Assembly (NCBI GenBank): GCA_011799875.1
Contig: CM022302.1
Span: 300,153,048 to 300,217,047 of the forward strand
Direction of reading: 5' to 3'
Source: Thinopyrum elongatum
Lineage: Eukaryota; Streptophyta; Magnoliopsida; Poales; Poaceae
DNA: 64,000 bases
Shown here: positions 12,270-23,704 of the stretch, piece after piece
How positions within the stretch are numbered: position 1 is the stretch's first letter
Layout: each line of letters starts with the position of its first letter
Translations under genes and position numbers: made by a program
The notes under the pieces: generated by a model
Seen by the model: only the letters and a program-made list of their open reading frames with translations
What the model was told of the DNA's origin: nothing
Database searches by the model: none

Positions 12270-13771
12270 AGACCTCACTTGTCCTCAAGCGAAAGACGAA
12301 ATCGAAAAATATGTCCGCATGTTTAGAGGTAGAGGTGTCGATAAAATAAAATACAGACATGAGAGCATCATGATCATCTTTAGAACAGCAACATATATTG
12401 TCATATAATTTCTTATGCTAAAGTAACAATTCATTCACAAGGTAAAGTATGAATCAAAAACTTCATTGAAAACTAACAAACTATGATCTCAGTCATTGAA
12501 GCAATTGCAATTTATCATTACATCGGAAAGAGTCAATACAAGAGCTTTTCAGCAAGTCCACATACTCAACTATCATTTAGTCTTTCACAATTGCTAACAC
12601 TCACGCGATACTTATGAGTTCAAAGCTTCGGTCGGACACAGAGAAAGATAGGGGCTTATAGTTTCGCCTCCCAACCTTTTACCTCAAGGGTAATGTCAAC
12701 AATAATACTTTATTATAACCTACATCCGAGTGGATATATGTATCTGGATCTTTCTCCAACACATAGTGCTTGCCAAAAAGAAAAAGTGTAAAAAGGAAAG
12801 GTGAAGAACACCATGACTCTTTGTATAAGGGTAGAAGATAAAAGTAAAAGATAGGCCCTTCGCAGAGGGAAGCAGAGGTTGTCATGCACTTTTATAGTTG
12901 GATGCACAAAATCTTAATGCAAAAGAACGTCACTTTATATTGCCGCTTGTGATAAAGAACTTTATTATGCAGTCTGTCACTTTTATTTCTTCCATATCAC
13001 AAGTTCGTATAAAGCTTATTTTCTCCACACTGAAAGATCATACATATTTAGAGAGCAATTTTTATTGCTTGCACCGATGACAACTTACTTGAAGGATCTT
13101 ACTCAATCCATAGGTAGGTATGGTGGACTCTCATGGCAAAACTGGGTTTAGGGATGTTTGGATGCACAAGTAGTATCTCTACTTGGTGTAAAAGATTTGG
13201 CTATCATAAGAGGGGAAAACAAGCTCAACATGTTGGAGGATCCATAATAATATAACTTCTATTCAGATATAAAGAAACATAACTCATTATGTTGTCTTCC
13301 TTATCGAACATCAACTTTTTAGCATGTCATATTTTAATGAGTGCTCACAATTACAAAAGATGTCCAAGATAGTATATTTACATGTGAAACCTCTCTTTCT
13401 TTATTACTTCCTATTAATTGCAATAATGACCAAAACTATGTTTGTGAACTCTCAACAAATTTTATTCATCATACTCTTTATACGTGAAGTCATCACTCTC
13501 CATAAGATCATTATATGATCTTTTTATTTCTTTTTATTCTTTCTCTTATTTTATTCCCTCAAGATCATAGCAAAAAGAGACAAAGCCCTCAACTCAAAAC
13601 TACTCTTTATTATATAACTCACAGACTTGATTACATAGATAGATCTCGAAGCAAAACTCAAAGCTAGATCATACTAAAACTTTATTCTACTAGATCAAGA
13701 TATAACCAAAAGGATCGAACTAAGAAAAACAATAAAGGTAAAGGTGTGATGGTGATACGATATCGGGGCAT
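12270..13771 (-). other. 3' noncoding region of the Athila-like element
   Basis: AT-rich, with no recognisable protein on either strand. Blocks around 12855-12875 ('cccttcgcagagggaag') and 13113-13180 ('aggtaggtatggtggactc...gcaaaactgggttta') recur in the same setting at 56070-56085 and 56573-56630 in the second, different Athila-like element, so parts of the region appear conserved across families. Confidence 0.6.
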
Positions 13772-13800
13772 CTCCCCCAAGCTTGGCAGTTGCCAAGGGG
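13772..13800 (-). other. Second polypurine-tract copy with adjoining hairpin
   Basis: The 13-mer at 13772-13784 is identical to the LTR-adjacent tract. It overlaps a perfect hairpin, CTTGGCA-GT-TGCCAAG. Position about 1.5 kb upstream of the real tract in element orientation suggests an internal plus-strand priming site or a structural signal. Confidence 0.5.
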
Positions 13801-13819
13801 AGTGCCCATACCCATGTAT

Positions 13820-14212
13820 TTATGTCTCTTTCTTCGGAGGTGGTGATGATGAAGTCATTGCATTCTTCTTCTCCAGCTTGTGTCTGAGGCTAAAATTTTC
13901 CTCCCTCAGATCCTCATTCTCGAGCTCGAGTTTCATTATCTTTTTGCATAATGCCGCCTTGCTTTCCTGCGAAAAATGTGGTGGGATAGATTGGACCTTA
14001 GGAAGGCTTGACTTCTTGAACTCCACATGCATATCGCCAGGTTGAGGTAGTGGACCGTCCTCTTCAACAGAACTATCTTCCCTTGTTCTTTCCATGTCGG
14101 AGTCCTCCTCCTCCTCCGTGGTCCAGCCGTAATGTTCCACCTCCCCATAGACCTTTGGGTTAGCGATTAAATCAGCAACGTAGATTTCTCCCTCCGAATC
14201 TTGAGACGACAT
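13820..14212 (-). CDS. Acidic coiled-coil protein in the env position of the Athila-like element
   Basis: A 130-residue intact frame lies downstream of pol in element sense. I recognise no family. Residues about 1-75 are acidic (MSSQDSEGEIYVADL at the start, an EEEEDSD patch near 35). Residues about 85-120 form a predicted coiled coil (KIMKLELENEDLREENF). The C-terminus ends in serine, proline and lysine. There is no signal peptide and no membrane segment, so it is not a normal envelope protein. A consensus splice acceptor (CTGGCAG, minus strand) ends 10 nt before the ATG, and an LTR-like GC block lies about 150-200 bp upstream, suggesting expression from a spliced or separate transcript. Athila elements are known to hold an extra ORF here. 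An RNA-binding or assembly role is possible but is only inference. Confidence 0.6.
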   Translation of the reverse strand: MSSQDSEGEIYVADLIANPKVYGEVEHYGWTTEEEEDSDMERTREDSSVEEDGPLPQPGDMHVEFKKSSLPKVQSIPPHFSQESKAALCKKIMKLELENEDLREENFSLRHKLEKKNAMTSSSPPPKKET

Positions 14213-14564
14213 ATTTTCAGATCTGCCAGGAAAATAACACGAAACAAGAACAGAGGATTTTGCCGTGGTACGGTGATCAAAGCCTTCGGGAGATTATATG
14301 ATGAATTTTTACCGACCAAAAGAAGTATTGTGCAAGAAAACGGAGTCCCGAGGGCATACGAGGTGGCCACAAGACACAGGGGCGCGCCCAGGGGGGTAGG
14401 GCGCGCCCCCTGCCTTGTCGCTTCCTCGTGCAGTCTTCGGACTACTTCTAATTTTCCTAATTTTTTAAATATCCCAAAACAGAGAAAAATTGCCATTGGA
14501 AACGTTTTGGAGTCGGTTTACTTACCGTACCACATACCTATTCCCTTTTGGAGTCTGAGACGTT
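14213..14564 (-). promoter_or_regulatory. LTR-like GC block and splice acceptor between pol and the env-position ORF
   Basis: At 14360-14410 two GGCGCGCC boxes are separated by a CCCAGGGGGGTAGG spacer, followed by 'tgccttgt' and preceded by 'gtggccacaaga'. The same order occurs in the right LTR at 20565-20620. The block is therefore a diverged copy of an LTR promoter-proximal segment inside the element. On the minus strand a CTGGCAG acceptor occurs at 14223-14229. Promoter activity is inference. Confidence 0.45.
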
Positions 14565-17540
14565 CTAGAAAGTCTCCCTTATGTACTCCTCCAGGGTTAT
14601 GGTATTAATAATATTTGTCTCATTATTTATGGGAGTACCTGAAATATAATGTTTGATTCTTTGCCTGTTTACCACCTTCGGGTTAGTGCCGTCGGCGTTG
14701 TTGATTTTGATGGCTCCAGAACGATAGACTTCCTCGACAATGTAAGGCCCCTCCCATTTAGAGAGAAGCTTTCCTGCAAAAAATCTTAAACGAGAATTGT
14801 ATAGTAAAACATGATCACCTACATTAAACTCACGCTTTTGTATCCTTTTGTCATGCCATCTTTTAACCTTTTCCTTAAACAACTTGGCATTCTCATAGGC
14901 TTGGGTTCTCCATTCATCAAGCGAGCTTATGTCAAATAACCTCTTCTCACCGGCAAGTTTGAAATCATAGTTGAGCTCTTTGATTGCCCAATAAGCTTTA
15001 TGTTCTAGTTCAAGAGGTAAGTGACATGCTTTTCCATAAACCATTTTATATGGAGACATACCCATAGGGTTTTTATAAGCCGTTCTATAAGCCCATAATG
15101 CATCATCAAGTTTCTTAGACCAATTCTTTCTATATCTGTTAACAGTCTTTTGCAAAATCAATTTAATCTCTCTATTGCTCAATTCTACTAGACCACTCGA
15201 CTGAGGATGATATGGAGATGCAATTCTATGGTTAACATCATATTTAGCAAGCATTTTACGGAAAGCACCATGAATAAAATGTGAACCACCATCAGTCATC
15301 AAATATCTAGGGACTCCAAACCTCAGAAAAATAACTTCTTTAAGCATTTTAATAGAAGTTTTATGATCAGCACTACTAGTTGGAATAGCTTCTACACACT
15401 TAGTAACGTAATCAACAGCAACTAAAATATATGTATACCCATTAGAGGAAGGAAACGGTCCCATATAATCAAAGCCCCAAACATCAAATGGTTCAATAAC
15501 AAGTGAATAATTCATAGGCATTTCCTGACGTCTACTAATATTGCCAATTCTCTGGCATTCATCACAAGACAAGACAAACTTACAAGCATCCATGAAGAGA
15601 GTAGGCCAATAAAAACCAGATTGCAATACCTTGTCTGCAGTTCTATCTCCAGCATGGTGTCCTCCGTAGGCCTCGGAGTGACACTTGCATAGGATCTGTT
15701 CCTGTTCATGCTCAGGTACACAATGTCTAATAACACCATCTACTCCTTCTTTATAAAGGTGTGGGTCATCCCAAAAGTAATGTCTTAAATCATAGAAAAA
15801 CTTTTTCTTTTGCTGGTATGTGAAACTAGGTGGTAGAAATTTAGCAACAATATAATTAGCATAATCAGCATACCATGGAGTATTACGAGAAGCATTTATG
15901 ACAGCTAATTGCTCATCGGGAAAGCTATCATCAATATGCAGTGGGTCATCAAGAACATTTTCTAACCTAGACAAGTTGTCTGCAACGGGGTTCTCAGCTC
16001 CCTTTCTATCAATAATATGCAAATCAAATTCTTGCAGCAAGAGAACCCATCTAATAAGTCTAGGTTTAGCATCTTTCTTTTCCATAAGATATTTAATAGC
16101 AGCATGATCAGTGTGAACAGTTACTTTGGAATCAACAATATAAGATCTGAACTTGTCACAAGCAAAAACAACTGCTAAAAATTCTTTTTCAGTAGTAGAA
16201 TAATTTCTCTGGGCACTGTCTAGAGTTTTACTAGCATAATGAATAACATTCAATTTCTTATCAACTCTTTGCCCTAGAACAGCACCAACAGCATAATCAC
16301 TAGCATCACACATACTTTCAAAGGGTAAATTCCAATCAAGTGGTCGAACAATAGGTGAAGAAATCAAGGCTTTCTTAAGTATTTCAAATGCTTCTACACA
16401 ATCATCATCAAAAACAAAAGGAACATCTTTTTGCAAGAGATTAGTGAGAGGCCTAGAAATTTTAGAGAAGTCTTTAATAAACCTCCTATAGAAACCAGTG
16501 TGACCAAGGAAACTTCTTATACCTTTGATATCTTTAGGACACGGCATCTTTTCAATAGCATCTACTTTAGCTTTATCAACTTCAATACCTCTTTCAGAAA
16601 TTTTATGCCCCAAGACAATACCTTCATTAACCATAAAGTGGCACTTCTCCCAATTCAAAACAAGATTAGTTTCTTCACATCTTTGCAAAACTCGATCAAA
16701 GTTGCTTAAGCAATCATCAAAATAAGTTCCGTAAACGGAGAAATCATCCATGAAAACCTCAACAATCTTTTCAGAAAAGTCAGAGAATATAGCAGTCATA
16801 CATCTTTGAAAGGTAGTAGGTGCATTGCATAAACCAAAAGGCATATGTCTATAAGCAAACGTACCGAAAGGGCAAGTAAAAGTGGTCTTTTTTTGGTCCT
16901 CTTTTGACACAGGTATTTGAGAAAAACCAGAATAACCATCTAGAAAGCAAAAATGTGTATGTTTGGACAGTCTTTCTAGCATTTGATCAATAAAAGGTAG
17001 AGGGTAATGATCTTTTCTAGTAGCTTTATTTAATTTGCGAAAAGCAATAACCATTCTATAACCTGTAACAATTCTTTGTGGAATCAATTCATTCTTATCA
17101 TTAGGAACAACAGTAATACCTCCCTTCTTAGGGACACAATGAACATGACTTACCCATCTACTATCAGCAATAGGATAAATTATACCTGCTTCCAGAAGCT
17201 TTAGTATTTCATTTCTTACCACTTCTTTCATCTTAGGATTTAACCATCGTTGATGATCAACAACTGGTTTAGAATCAGGCTCCATATTAATTTTGTGTTG
17301 ACATAGAGTGGGACTAATGCCCTTAAGATCATCAAGAGTATATCCAATAGCGGCACGGTGCTTCTTCAGAGTTTTCAATAATTTCTTTTCTTCATGCTCT
17401 GAAAGGTTAGCACTAATAATAACAGGATATATCTTCTTTTCATCAAGATAAGCATATTTCAAAGTATCGGGTAATTGTTGAAGCTCAAACACGGGGTCAC
17501 CCTTGGGTGGAGGAGGATCCCCAAGGATTTCAACAGGCAA
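14565..17540 (-). CDS. pol: Gypsy pol: reverse transcriptase, RNase H, integrase
   Basis: A 991-codon open frame. RT lies at about residues 100-330 with the catalytic FMDD at 263-266; RNase H at about 405-530 with [10 protein letters not shown] (411-420), the EKEF glutamate (451-454) and HTDHA (476-480); integrase from about 600 with the H..H/C..C zinc-binding region (620-662) and catalytic D691, D750 and E786, the last two 35 residues apart as in canonical DD35E. The C-terminal tail ([13 protein letters not shown]) is the GPY/F-type region without a chromodomain. All catalytic residues are present, so this part could be active if translated. It is cut off from protease by a TAA at 17547-17549 in the same frame; the natural polyprotein continues upstream. 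Confidence 0.92.
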   Translation of the reverse strand: MPVEILGDPPPPKGDPVFELQQLPDTLKYAYLDEKKIYPVIISANLSEHEEKKLLKTLKKHRAAIGYTLDDLKGISPTLCQHKINMEPDSKPVVDHQRWLNPKMKEVVRNEILKLLEAGIIYPIADSRWVSHVHCVPKKGGITVVPNDKNELIPQRIVTGYRMVIAFRKLNKATRKDHYPLPFIDQMLERLSKHTHFCFLDGYSGFSQIPVSKEDQKKTTFTCPFGTFAYRHMPFGLCNAPTTFQRCMTAIFSDFSEKIVEVFMDDFSVYGTYFDDCLSNFDRVLQRCEETNLVLNWEKCHFMVNEGIVLGHKISERGIEVDKAKVDAIEKMPCPKDIKGIRSFLGHTGFYRRFIKDFSKISRPLTNLLQKDVPFVFDDDCVEAFEILKKALISSPIVRPLDWNLPFESMCDASDYAVGAVLGQRVDKKLNVIHYASKTLDSAQRNYSTTEKEFLAVVFACDKFRSYIVDSKVTVHTDHAAIKYLMEKKDAKPRLIRWVLLLQEFDLHIIDRKGAENPVADNLSRLENVLDDPLHIDDSFPDEQLAVINASRNTPWYADYANYIVAKFLPPSFTYQQKKKFFYDLRHYFWDDPHLYKEGVDGVIRHCVPEHEQEQILCKCHSEAYGGHHAGDRTADKVLQSGFYWPTLFMDACKFVLSCDECQRIGNISRRQEMPMNYSLVIEPFDVWGFDYMGPFPSSNGYTYILVAVDYVTKCVEAIPTSSADHKTSIKMLKEVIFLRFGVPRYLMTDGGSHFIHGAFRKMLAKYDVNHRIASPYHPQSSGLVELSNREIKLILQKTVNRYRKNWSKKLDDALWAYRTAYKNPMGMSPYKMVYGKACHLPLELEHKAYWAIKELNYDFKLAGEKRLFDISSLDEWRTQAYENAKLFKEKVKRWHDKRIQKREFNVGDHVLLYNSRLRFFAGKLLSKWEGPYIVEEVYRSGAIKINNADGTNPKVVNRQRIKHYISGTPINNETNIINTITLEEYIRETF

Positions 17541-17546
17541 GTTGTG

Positions 17547-17819
17547 TTACAAAACAGGCATTTGGTTAAAGAATATCTCATCCAATTCCTTTCTTTCATT
17601 CATAAACATATCATTCTCGTGGTCTAGCAAATATTGTTCTAAAGGATCGGTAGGAGGCTCGGCAATAGAAGCAAGACCAATAATTTCATCCTTACTAGGC
17701 AATTCTTTATCATGGGGTTGTCTACGAAATTTAGAGAAATTAAAATCATGAGACACATCCCCAAAACTTACAGTAACAATTTCTTTCTCACAGTCTATCT
17801 TAGCATTGACAGTGTTCAA
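17547..17819 (-). pseudogene. Protease-RT linker of the Athila-like element, ends at a TAA stop
   Basis: The reading frame is continuous with pol but for one TAA at 17547-17549. Upstream it connects to gag-protease only after a 1-nt shift within a T run near 17848-17853. It encodes the end of protease and the acidic linker (PTDPLEQYLLDHEND). The two lesions separate gag-protease from RT. Confidence 0.75.
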
Positions 17820-19273
17820 GAAAGGTCTACCAAATATAATGGGACAAAAACATCTTGTGGGGAACCAAGAACAAGAAAATCAGTAGGGTATTTTATTTTC
17901 CCACACAAGACTTCAACATCTCTAACAATCCCAATTGGTGAGATAGTATCTCTATTGGCAAGCTTAATAGTAACATCAATATCTTCTATCTCAGCAGGTG
18001 CAATATCATTCATAATTTCTTGATATAAAGTAAAAGGAATTGCACTCACACTAGCACCCACATCACATAAGCCATGATAACAATGATCACCTATTTTAAC
18101 AGAAACAACAGGCATGCCAACAATAGGTCTATGTTTATCTTTAACATCGGGTCTAGCAATTCTAGCAGCTTCATCACAGAAATAAATAACATGCCCATCA
18201 ATATTATCAACCAAGAGATATTTAACCATAGCAATGCTAGGTTCAAATTTAATTTGTTCAGGGGGTGTAGGTGTTCTAGTATAACTCTTATGAACCACAG
18301 CTGAAGCTTTAGCATGATCCTTTATCCTAACAGGAAAAGGTGGTTTCTCAATATAGGCAGTAGGAACAATAGGATCAACATTATAAGTAACAGTTTCTTC
18401 TTCAACTCTAATAGGTTCCACTACTTTTACTTCAATGGGAGGATGATATTTAAACCACTTCTCCTTGGGGAGATCAACATGAGTAGCAAATGATTCACAA
18501 AAAGAAGCTACTATCTCAGAGTCAATTGCATATTTAGTTCTAAATTCACGAAAAGCATCGGTATCCATGAAAGATTTAACACTATCAAACTTAAGGTTTA
18601 TACCCGACTCATTACCTTCGTCGAGTTCCCAATCTTCAAAGTTGCGTTCAATTCTTTCCAATAAATCCCATTTGAATTCAATAGTCTTCTTCATAAAAGA
18701 ACCAGTACAAGAAGTATCGAGCATGGATTGATCATTACGAGAAAGCCGAGCATAAAAATTCTGAATAATAATTTCTCTTGAGAGCTCATTATTGGGGCAT
18801 GAATATAACATTGACTTAAGCCTCCCCCAAGCTTGAGCGATACTTTCTCCTTCACGAGGCCAAAAATTATATATATAATTCTGATCACGATGAACCAGAT
18901 GCATAGGATAAAACTTCTGATGAAATTTCAATTTCAATCTGTTATAGTTCCAAGATCCAATATCATAACATAGCGTATACCATGTCAATGCCTTTCCCTT
19001 CAAATATAAAGGAAAGACCTTCTTCTTGACATCATCCTCGGGCAAACTTGCAAGCTTAAATAATCCACAAACTTCATCTACATAGATTAGGTGCATATCA
19101 GGATGTAGTGTTCCATCTCCTGCATAAGGATTAGCTAGCATTTTCTCTATCATACCGGAAGGAATTTCAGAATAAATATTTTCAGTAGGTTCAGTAGATT
19201 GATGAGCAACTCTTTGCTCTACCGGTCGAGGTGAAGATACACTGAACAAGCCCCTCAAAGGATTATTTTCCAT
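17816..19273 (-). CDS. gag: Gypsy gag and protease
   Basis: The ATG at 19271-19273 (MENNPLRGLFS) is preferred over an in-frame TTG five codons upstream. The capsid-like retrotransposon gag region is at about residues 60-200, with the family pattern FPLYLKGKALTWY...W..L...F...F. No CCHC zinc knuckle is seen, as is usual for Athila. Aspartic protease follows, with the active site LCDVGASVSAIP near residue 410 (family D-x-G-A/S). The frame terminates after a 1-nt loss in a T run, so the last protease residues are out of frame. A polypurine-tract-like 13-mer is embedded in the gag coding region at 18823-18835. Confidence 0.88.
   Translation of the reverse strand: MENNPLRGLFSVSSPRPVEQRVAHQSTEPTENIYSEIPSGMIEKMLANPYAGDGTLHPDMHLIYVDEVCGLFKLASLPEDDVKKKVFPLYLKGKALTWYTLCYDIGSWNYNRLKLKFHQKFYPMHLVHRDQNYIYNFWPREGESIAQAWGRLKSMLYSCPNNELSREIIIQNFYARLSRNDQSMLDTSCTGSFMKKTIEFKWDLLERIERNFEDWELDEGNESGINLKFDSVKSFMDTDAFREFRTKYAIDSEIVASFCESFATHVDLPKEKWFKYHPPIEVKVVEPIRVEEETVTYNVDPIVPTAYIEKPPFPVRIKDHAKASAVVHKSYTRTPTPPEQIKFEPSIAMVKYLLVDNIDGHVIYFCDEAARIARPDVKDKHRPIVGMPVVSVKIGDHCYHGLCDVGASVSAIPFTLYQEIMNDIAPAEIEDIDVTIKLANRDTISPIGIVRDVEVLCGKIKYPTDFLVLGSPQDVFVPLYLVDLS
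18823..18835 (-). other. Polypurine-tract-like 13-mer inside gag
   Basis: The sequence is identical to the tract at 12257-12269, here coding for residues QAWG in gag. It is the third copy in the element. Confidence 0.4.
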
Positions 19274-19350
19274 AGTGACAAGTGACAATAAATTTCAGCA
19301 CATAATATAAAAGTTTCCGTACCAAATTCCACTCACCAAAGGTGCTTCAC

Positions 19351-19368
19351 TCCCCGGCAACGCCGCCA
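19351..19368 (-). other. Primer-binding site of the Athila-like element
   Basis: Read on the minus strand, TGGCGGCGTTGCCGGGGA lies about 10 bp inside the 5' LTR. It differs by one base from the TGGCGCCGTTGCCGGGGA site at 59501-59518. Confidence 0.75.
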
Positions 19369-19379
19369 GAAAAGAGTCT

Positions 19380-20902
19380 TGATGACCCACAAGTATAGGG
19401 GATCTATCGTAGTCCTTTTGATAAGTAAGTGTGTCGAACCCAACGAGGAGCAGAAGGAAATGACAAGCGGTTTTCAGCAAGGTATTCTCTGCAAGCGCTG
19501 AAATTATCGGTAACAGATAGTTTGGTGATAAGATAATTCGTAACGGGTAACAAGTAACAAGTGTAATAAAGGTGCAGAAAGGTGGCCCAATCCTTTTTGT
19601 AGCAAAGGACAAGCCTGGACGAACTCTTATATAAAGCAAAGCGCTCTCGAGGACACATGGGAATTACTGTCAAGCTAGTTTTCATCATGCTCATATGATT
19701 CGCGTTCGTTACATTGATAATTTGATATGTGGGTGGACCGGTGCTTGGGTGCTGTCCTTACTTGGACAAGACTCCCACTTATGATTAACCTCTCCCGCAA
19801 GCATCCGCAACTACGAAAGAAGAATTAAGATAAATCTAACCATAGCATGAAACATGTGGATCCAAATCAGCCCCTTACGAAGAAACGCATAAACTAGGGT
19901 TTAAGCTTCTGTCACTCTAGCAACCCATCATCTACTTATTACTTCCCAATGCCTTCCCCTAGGCCCAAATCATGGTGAAGTGTCATGTAGTCGACGTTCA
20001 CATAACACCACTAGAGGAGAGACAACATACATCTTATCAAAATATCGAACGAATACCAAATTCACATGATTACTTATAACAAGACTTCTCAGATGTCCTC
20101 AGGAAAAAATGTAACTACTCACAAAGCATATTCATGTTCATAATCAGAGGAGTAATAATTATCATTAAGGATCTGAACATATGATCTTCCACCGAATAAA
20201 CCAACTAGCATCAACTACAAGGAGTAATCAACACTACTAGCAACCCACAGGTACCAATCTGAGGTTTTTGAGATAAAGATCAGATACAAGAGATGAACTA
20301 AGGTTTGAGAGGAGATGGTGCTGGTGAAGATGTTGATGGAGATTGACCCCCTCTCGATGAGAGGATCGTTGTTGATGACGATGGCTTCGATTTCCCCCTC
20401 CGAGAGGGAAGTTTCCCCGGCAGAACAGCTCCACTGGAGCCCTAGATTGCTTCTGCCCAAGTTTCGCCTCGAGACGGCGGCGCTTCATCCCGAAAGCTTC
20501 CTCTTGATTTTTTCCAGGTCAAAACACATCTGTAGCAGAAGATGGGTACCGGGGGCCTGCCAGGTGGGCCACAAGGCAGGGGGCGCGCCCAGGGGGGTAG
20601 GGCGCGCCCCCCACCCTTGTGGTTGTCTGGTGGGTCCCCTCTGGTATATTCTTCGCCCAATATTTTTTATATATTCCAAAATAATTCTCCATAAATTTTC
20701 AGGACTTTTGGAGTTGTGCAGAATAGGTCTCTTAGATTTGCTCCTTTTCCAGTCCAGAATTCCAGCTGCCGGCATTCTCCCTCTTCATGTAAACCTTATA
20801 AAATAAGAGAGAAAAGGCATAAGTATTGGACCAAAATAGGTAATAAAAGCCCATAATGCAATAAATATCAATATAAAAGCATGGTGCAAAATGGACGTAT
20901 CA
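19380..20902 (-). repeat. 5' LTR of the Athila-like element
   Basis: This is 1523 bp, with minus-strand start TGATACGTCCATTTTGCACC and end GGGTCATCA. It is followed on the plus strand by the TSD GTGGC at 20903-20907. Two GGCGCGCC boxes lie at about 20580-20610. Frames in it are noncoding. Confidence 0.88.
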
Positions 20903-21882
20903 GTGGCCGGGAATGAGATATGAGTACGTGCGTCGTGCGTCCACCTGTTCTCTACGTGCAGGTACGTACATGGGTGTGTGAGAGAGAGATGGTTTGTGCG
21001 AAACAGAGGCAATGTGTCGATGATATCTCAAACAAAAAATGTAACATATGCAATGTGTGTGAAACAGAGGCCTAGATATATCATATATAGAGGGAGCGGT
21101 CCACGATAAGAGAGTGGAGGGATCATCGGTGTGAGACATCGATAGAATCGAAAGGAGGGATGAAGTGTGTGGGTGAGTGATCGGTAAAGAGTGCCATCGA
21201 ATTTGTGTTTGCCCACGTCAAAGATACAGGGCGGCTGGCCTGCTGGAATGTGAGAGGGGAGAGGTGCAGTTTGTCTCTGTGGCATGGATACCTACCTACA
21301 GCGCTTGACTATCGGTGTGGGGGGGGGGCAGCGACCTAACTATAGAGAGGTAGATCGACTGGTATATGTGCGGAGAAGGAGAGAGACCTAGCTATGTATT
21401 GAGGGAGATCGATCGACATCCATGCATTTGTGTAGCAGAGGAATAAGGTTGGGAGAGAGACAAAGCTAGAGCGTCGGAGGGTTGGTGGTGGAGTTGCTTC
21501 TCACAAATGGTGGGAGAGGCCTGCTAGACAAACGGAGGGTACGACTACAATATCAATAAGAGAGGGGATGTCTTCCTATCTGTGCACGTGCGTGTGAGAG
21601 ACGGGTCGGGAGGCATGCAAGGATGATGAGGGGGACAATATGGTTGTGGTAAGCAGACGTAACTACATAGGAAGATCAATCGTCGTGTGTCGGAGAAAGG
21701 GAGAGACATAACTAGTGAGGTACATCGATCGGTGTGTGGGGAAAAAGACTTATAGTTGACCTAGCTATATGTAGGGAGATCGGTAGGTATACATGCATGC
21801 ATGTGTTAGAAGCAAATAAGGTCCGGAGAGACAGACAGAGAGAGAGGGATGCGGCTAGGAGGTGGTGTGAGAGGCCTACTAT
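20903..21882. other. Purine-rich low-complexity DNA
   Basis: It repeatedly contains gagagaga tracts, cctagctat, ggagatcgatcg and gtgtgtg phrases without a coding frame. DNA of the same style flanks the other side of the CACTA-like element (46420-46800), consistent with that element having inserted into it. Confidence 0.5.
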
Positions 21883-22380
21883 CACTACTGCTGGATGCTG
21901 CTAACGCGACACTACGATCAGAGACCCTTTGACGAAACTGTGTGCGATGCATTAATCACAAATGGTGCTCTAATAAAACCATCAAAAAAGATGCAAAACG
22001 TTTGCGATGGCGGTGACATTCAACACAGTTCAGATTAAGGTTGTGTGTGTGATGCGTGGCAAATGGTTAATCCAGAAGAACAGTTTGCGATGAGGCAGAA
22101 CAACAAAAACAGGCAGCTAGATGAGGGCGTGTGCGATATACGGCATACAGTTCACTAGGATGAACTGTGTGTGATTAGGCAACACAATAGAAACGGTGAG
22201 CCAGATCAAGGTGTGTGCGATATACGGCATACAGTTCACTACGATGAACTGTGTGTGATTAGGCAACACAATAGAAATGGTTCAACTGAACAAGATGTGT
22301 GTGATACACGGCAAACAGGTTCATAATCGGAAATGTGTGCGAAGACCAATAATAGCACAGACGATTGCTTCTAATAAGCC
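21883..22380. repeat. Left terminus and subterminal array
   Basis: Variants of TGTGTGCGATG or TGTGTGTGAT occur about every 40-60 bp. At about 22127-22310 an ~87-bp unit containing 'atacggcatacagttcacta' and 'gatgaactgtgtgtgatt' is repeated in tandem. Such arrays are the transposase-binding zones of CACTA elements. Confidence 0.6.
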
Positions 22381-22522
22381 GTGTGATTTGCTCTGTCTAT
22401 AGAAGAATAACATGTATATATATAACTGAAGTAAACATCCAATTACATAAGTGACTATACAGATCATTCGCACACACCTCAATAAACAATTGCATGCATT
22501 CTAAACTAGGAGAAACGATCGT

Positions 22523-23265
22523 CTAGTCATCTACTTCTTGTGACACTCCCACCACTACTCTGTGGCTCGATCCCTCATCTGGGGCAGGAAGAAGACACTC
22601 CCTCATGTCAACGATCCGCATGTACATCTTGTAGCTTATGGACACGTCCTTGGCCGCGTACTTGACGTGTTGTTCATCCAGTCTCTCATGCCAGACACTG
22701 TGCCAGGTGTTCTTGTCCTTCTTGCTCTCATCATTCATCTTCATGTAGTAGGGGTCGATGATGACCGAGGCAAGGTCAACCAGGGAGTTCTGTTTGTTGT
22801 TGTCGCCGCCCCAGACCTTGTAGTGTTCCTGGATGTTGGCAAGATTCTGGCATTTCAAGCCCAAAACCTTAAGCGCTTTTAGATCGTTGGTGGTGTCCAC
22901 CGTAGTGAAACTGTAGTCGGAGCTGTTGATAAAACTGGAGAAACGCTCGAAGGCCTTGTGGCCAGGTGGTAGTGGTAGACGAGGACGTCATGTCGCACGC
23001 ACAACTGGGCGACGGCAACCTTCTGATCGTGCCCGGCACGACCGATGGTGTACTCGAGGTCGAAGCCGACCACTTGGTACTTGTCGTCAGCAAGCAACTG
23101 GTCCATAGTTTGAATGGAGCTCTCCACAGAGAACGGCTCGTTCATGTACACCACCGAGAGGGCCTTCCCCCTCACGTGGGTGTCCACTACGTGATGCGTG
23201 GTGAACTGCCCCCCGTTGTTGTCGTCGGCCGCTGGGAGCGCCATTGGAGCCACGGGGAGCGCCAT
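22523..23265 (-). pseudogene. WRN/RNase D-type 3'-5' exonuclease domain protein, one frameshift
   Basis: The N-terminal frame (from ATG 23265) carries a duplicated MALP start, then motif I of DEDDy exonucleases, VVGFDLEY, near residue 68. The frame shifts by one nucleotide near 22965-22975 in the CTGGCCACAAGG context; a different frame continues through motif II (TTNDLKAL) and motif III, YAAKDVSISYKMY, to a stop at 22523. All catalytic acidic positions are present, so only the one indel breaks the gene. Total length about 247 codons matches plant single-domain WRN-exonuclease-like proteins. It lies between the left subterminal array and a MITE, on the strand opposite to the other cargo genes. 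The enzyme class removes nucleotides from 3' ends of DNA or RNA; its role in the transposon is unknown. Confidence 0.8.
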
Positions 23266-23704
23266 TGGAACCGCTGGATGTCCTCTATGTATGTGTCATC
23301 GTGGGTGTGCTTATTGTGTCGTCTGGCGCGAGAGATGAAGGTAAATGGCCGCAGGAATAAATGGGGGTCAGTGGCCTGGATTCTCGGCGCGTACGCATGG
23401 CAATTTTTGCAGTGGGTAACTGCATCGTCGCGCCGCGCCCGGTGCAACCGCATGCATAATGGTAGCATGAATGTACATGATCATACACCGGAGGGACGCG
23501 AGAGCAGAGCGCCCAGAGGGACGTGAGAGCAGAGCGCGCGTGGAGGGAGGAGGGCAGAGCGCGCGCGGTGGGACGCAAGCAGAACGCGCCGCGGCCGCCT
23601 CAACCACGAGCAACCACACGCATAGAGCAGTTGAACACGCAGGGAATGATCGCCTACAAGCCGGCCGGAAGTTGAGTCGCTGCATAGAGAGCGGCCGTGT
23701 GCTA

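Larger units (their letters stand above)
10824..20902 (-). mobile_element. Complete Athila-like Ty3/Gypsy retrotransposon
   Basis: The element is 10.08 kb with two LTRs (10824-12256 and 19380-20902), near-identical TSDs, a primer-binding site, a polypurine tract, gag-protease and a pol with RT, RNase H and integrase in that order, which defines Gypsy. Pol motifs (FMDDFSVYG in RT, no chromodomain) fit the Athila lineage, which holds the Triticeae families Sabrina, WHAM and Fatima; I cannot assign one. LTR differences are about 14 in the first 400 bp (roughly 3.5 percent), so insertion was recent on the scale of a million years or so. Coding damage is light: one frameshift and one stop upstream of RT. 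Confidence 0.9.

Noticed and set aside
22127..22310. Possible CRISPR-like direct repeats
   Set aside because: The ~87-bp unit is a straight tandem repeat with no spacers, in a plant transposon end.
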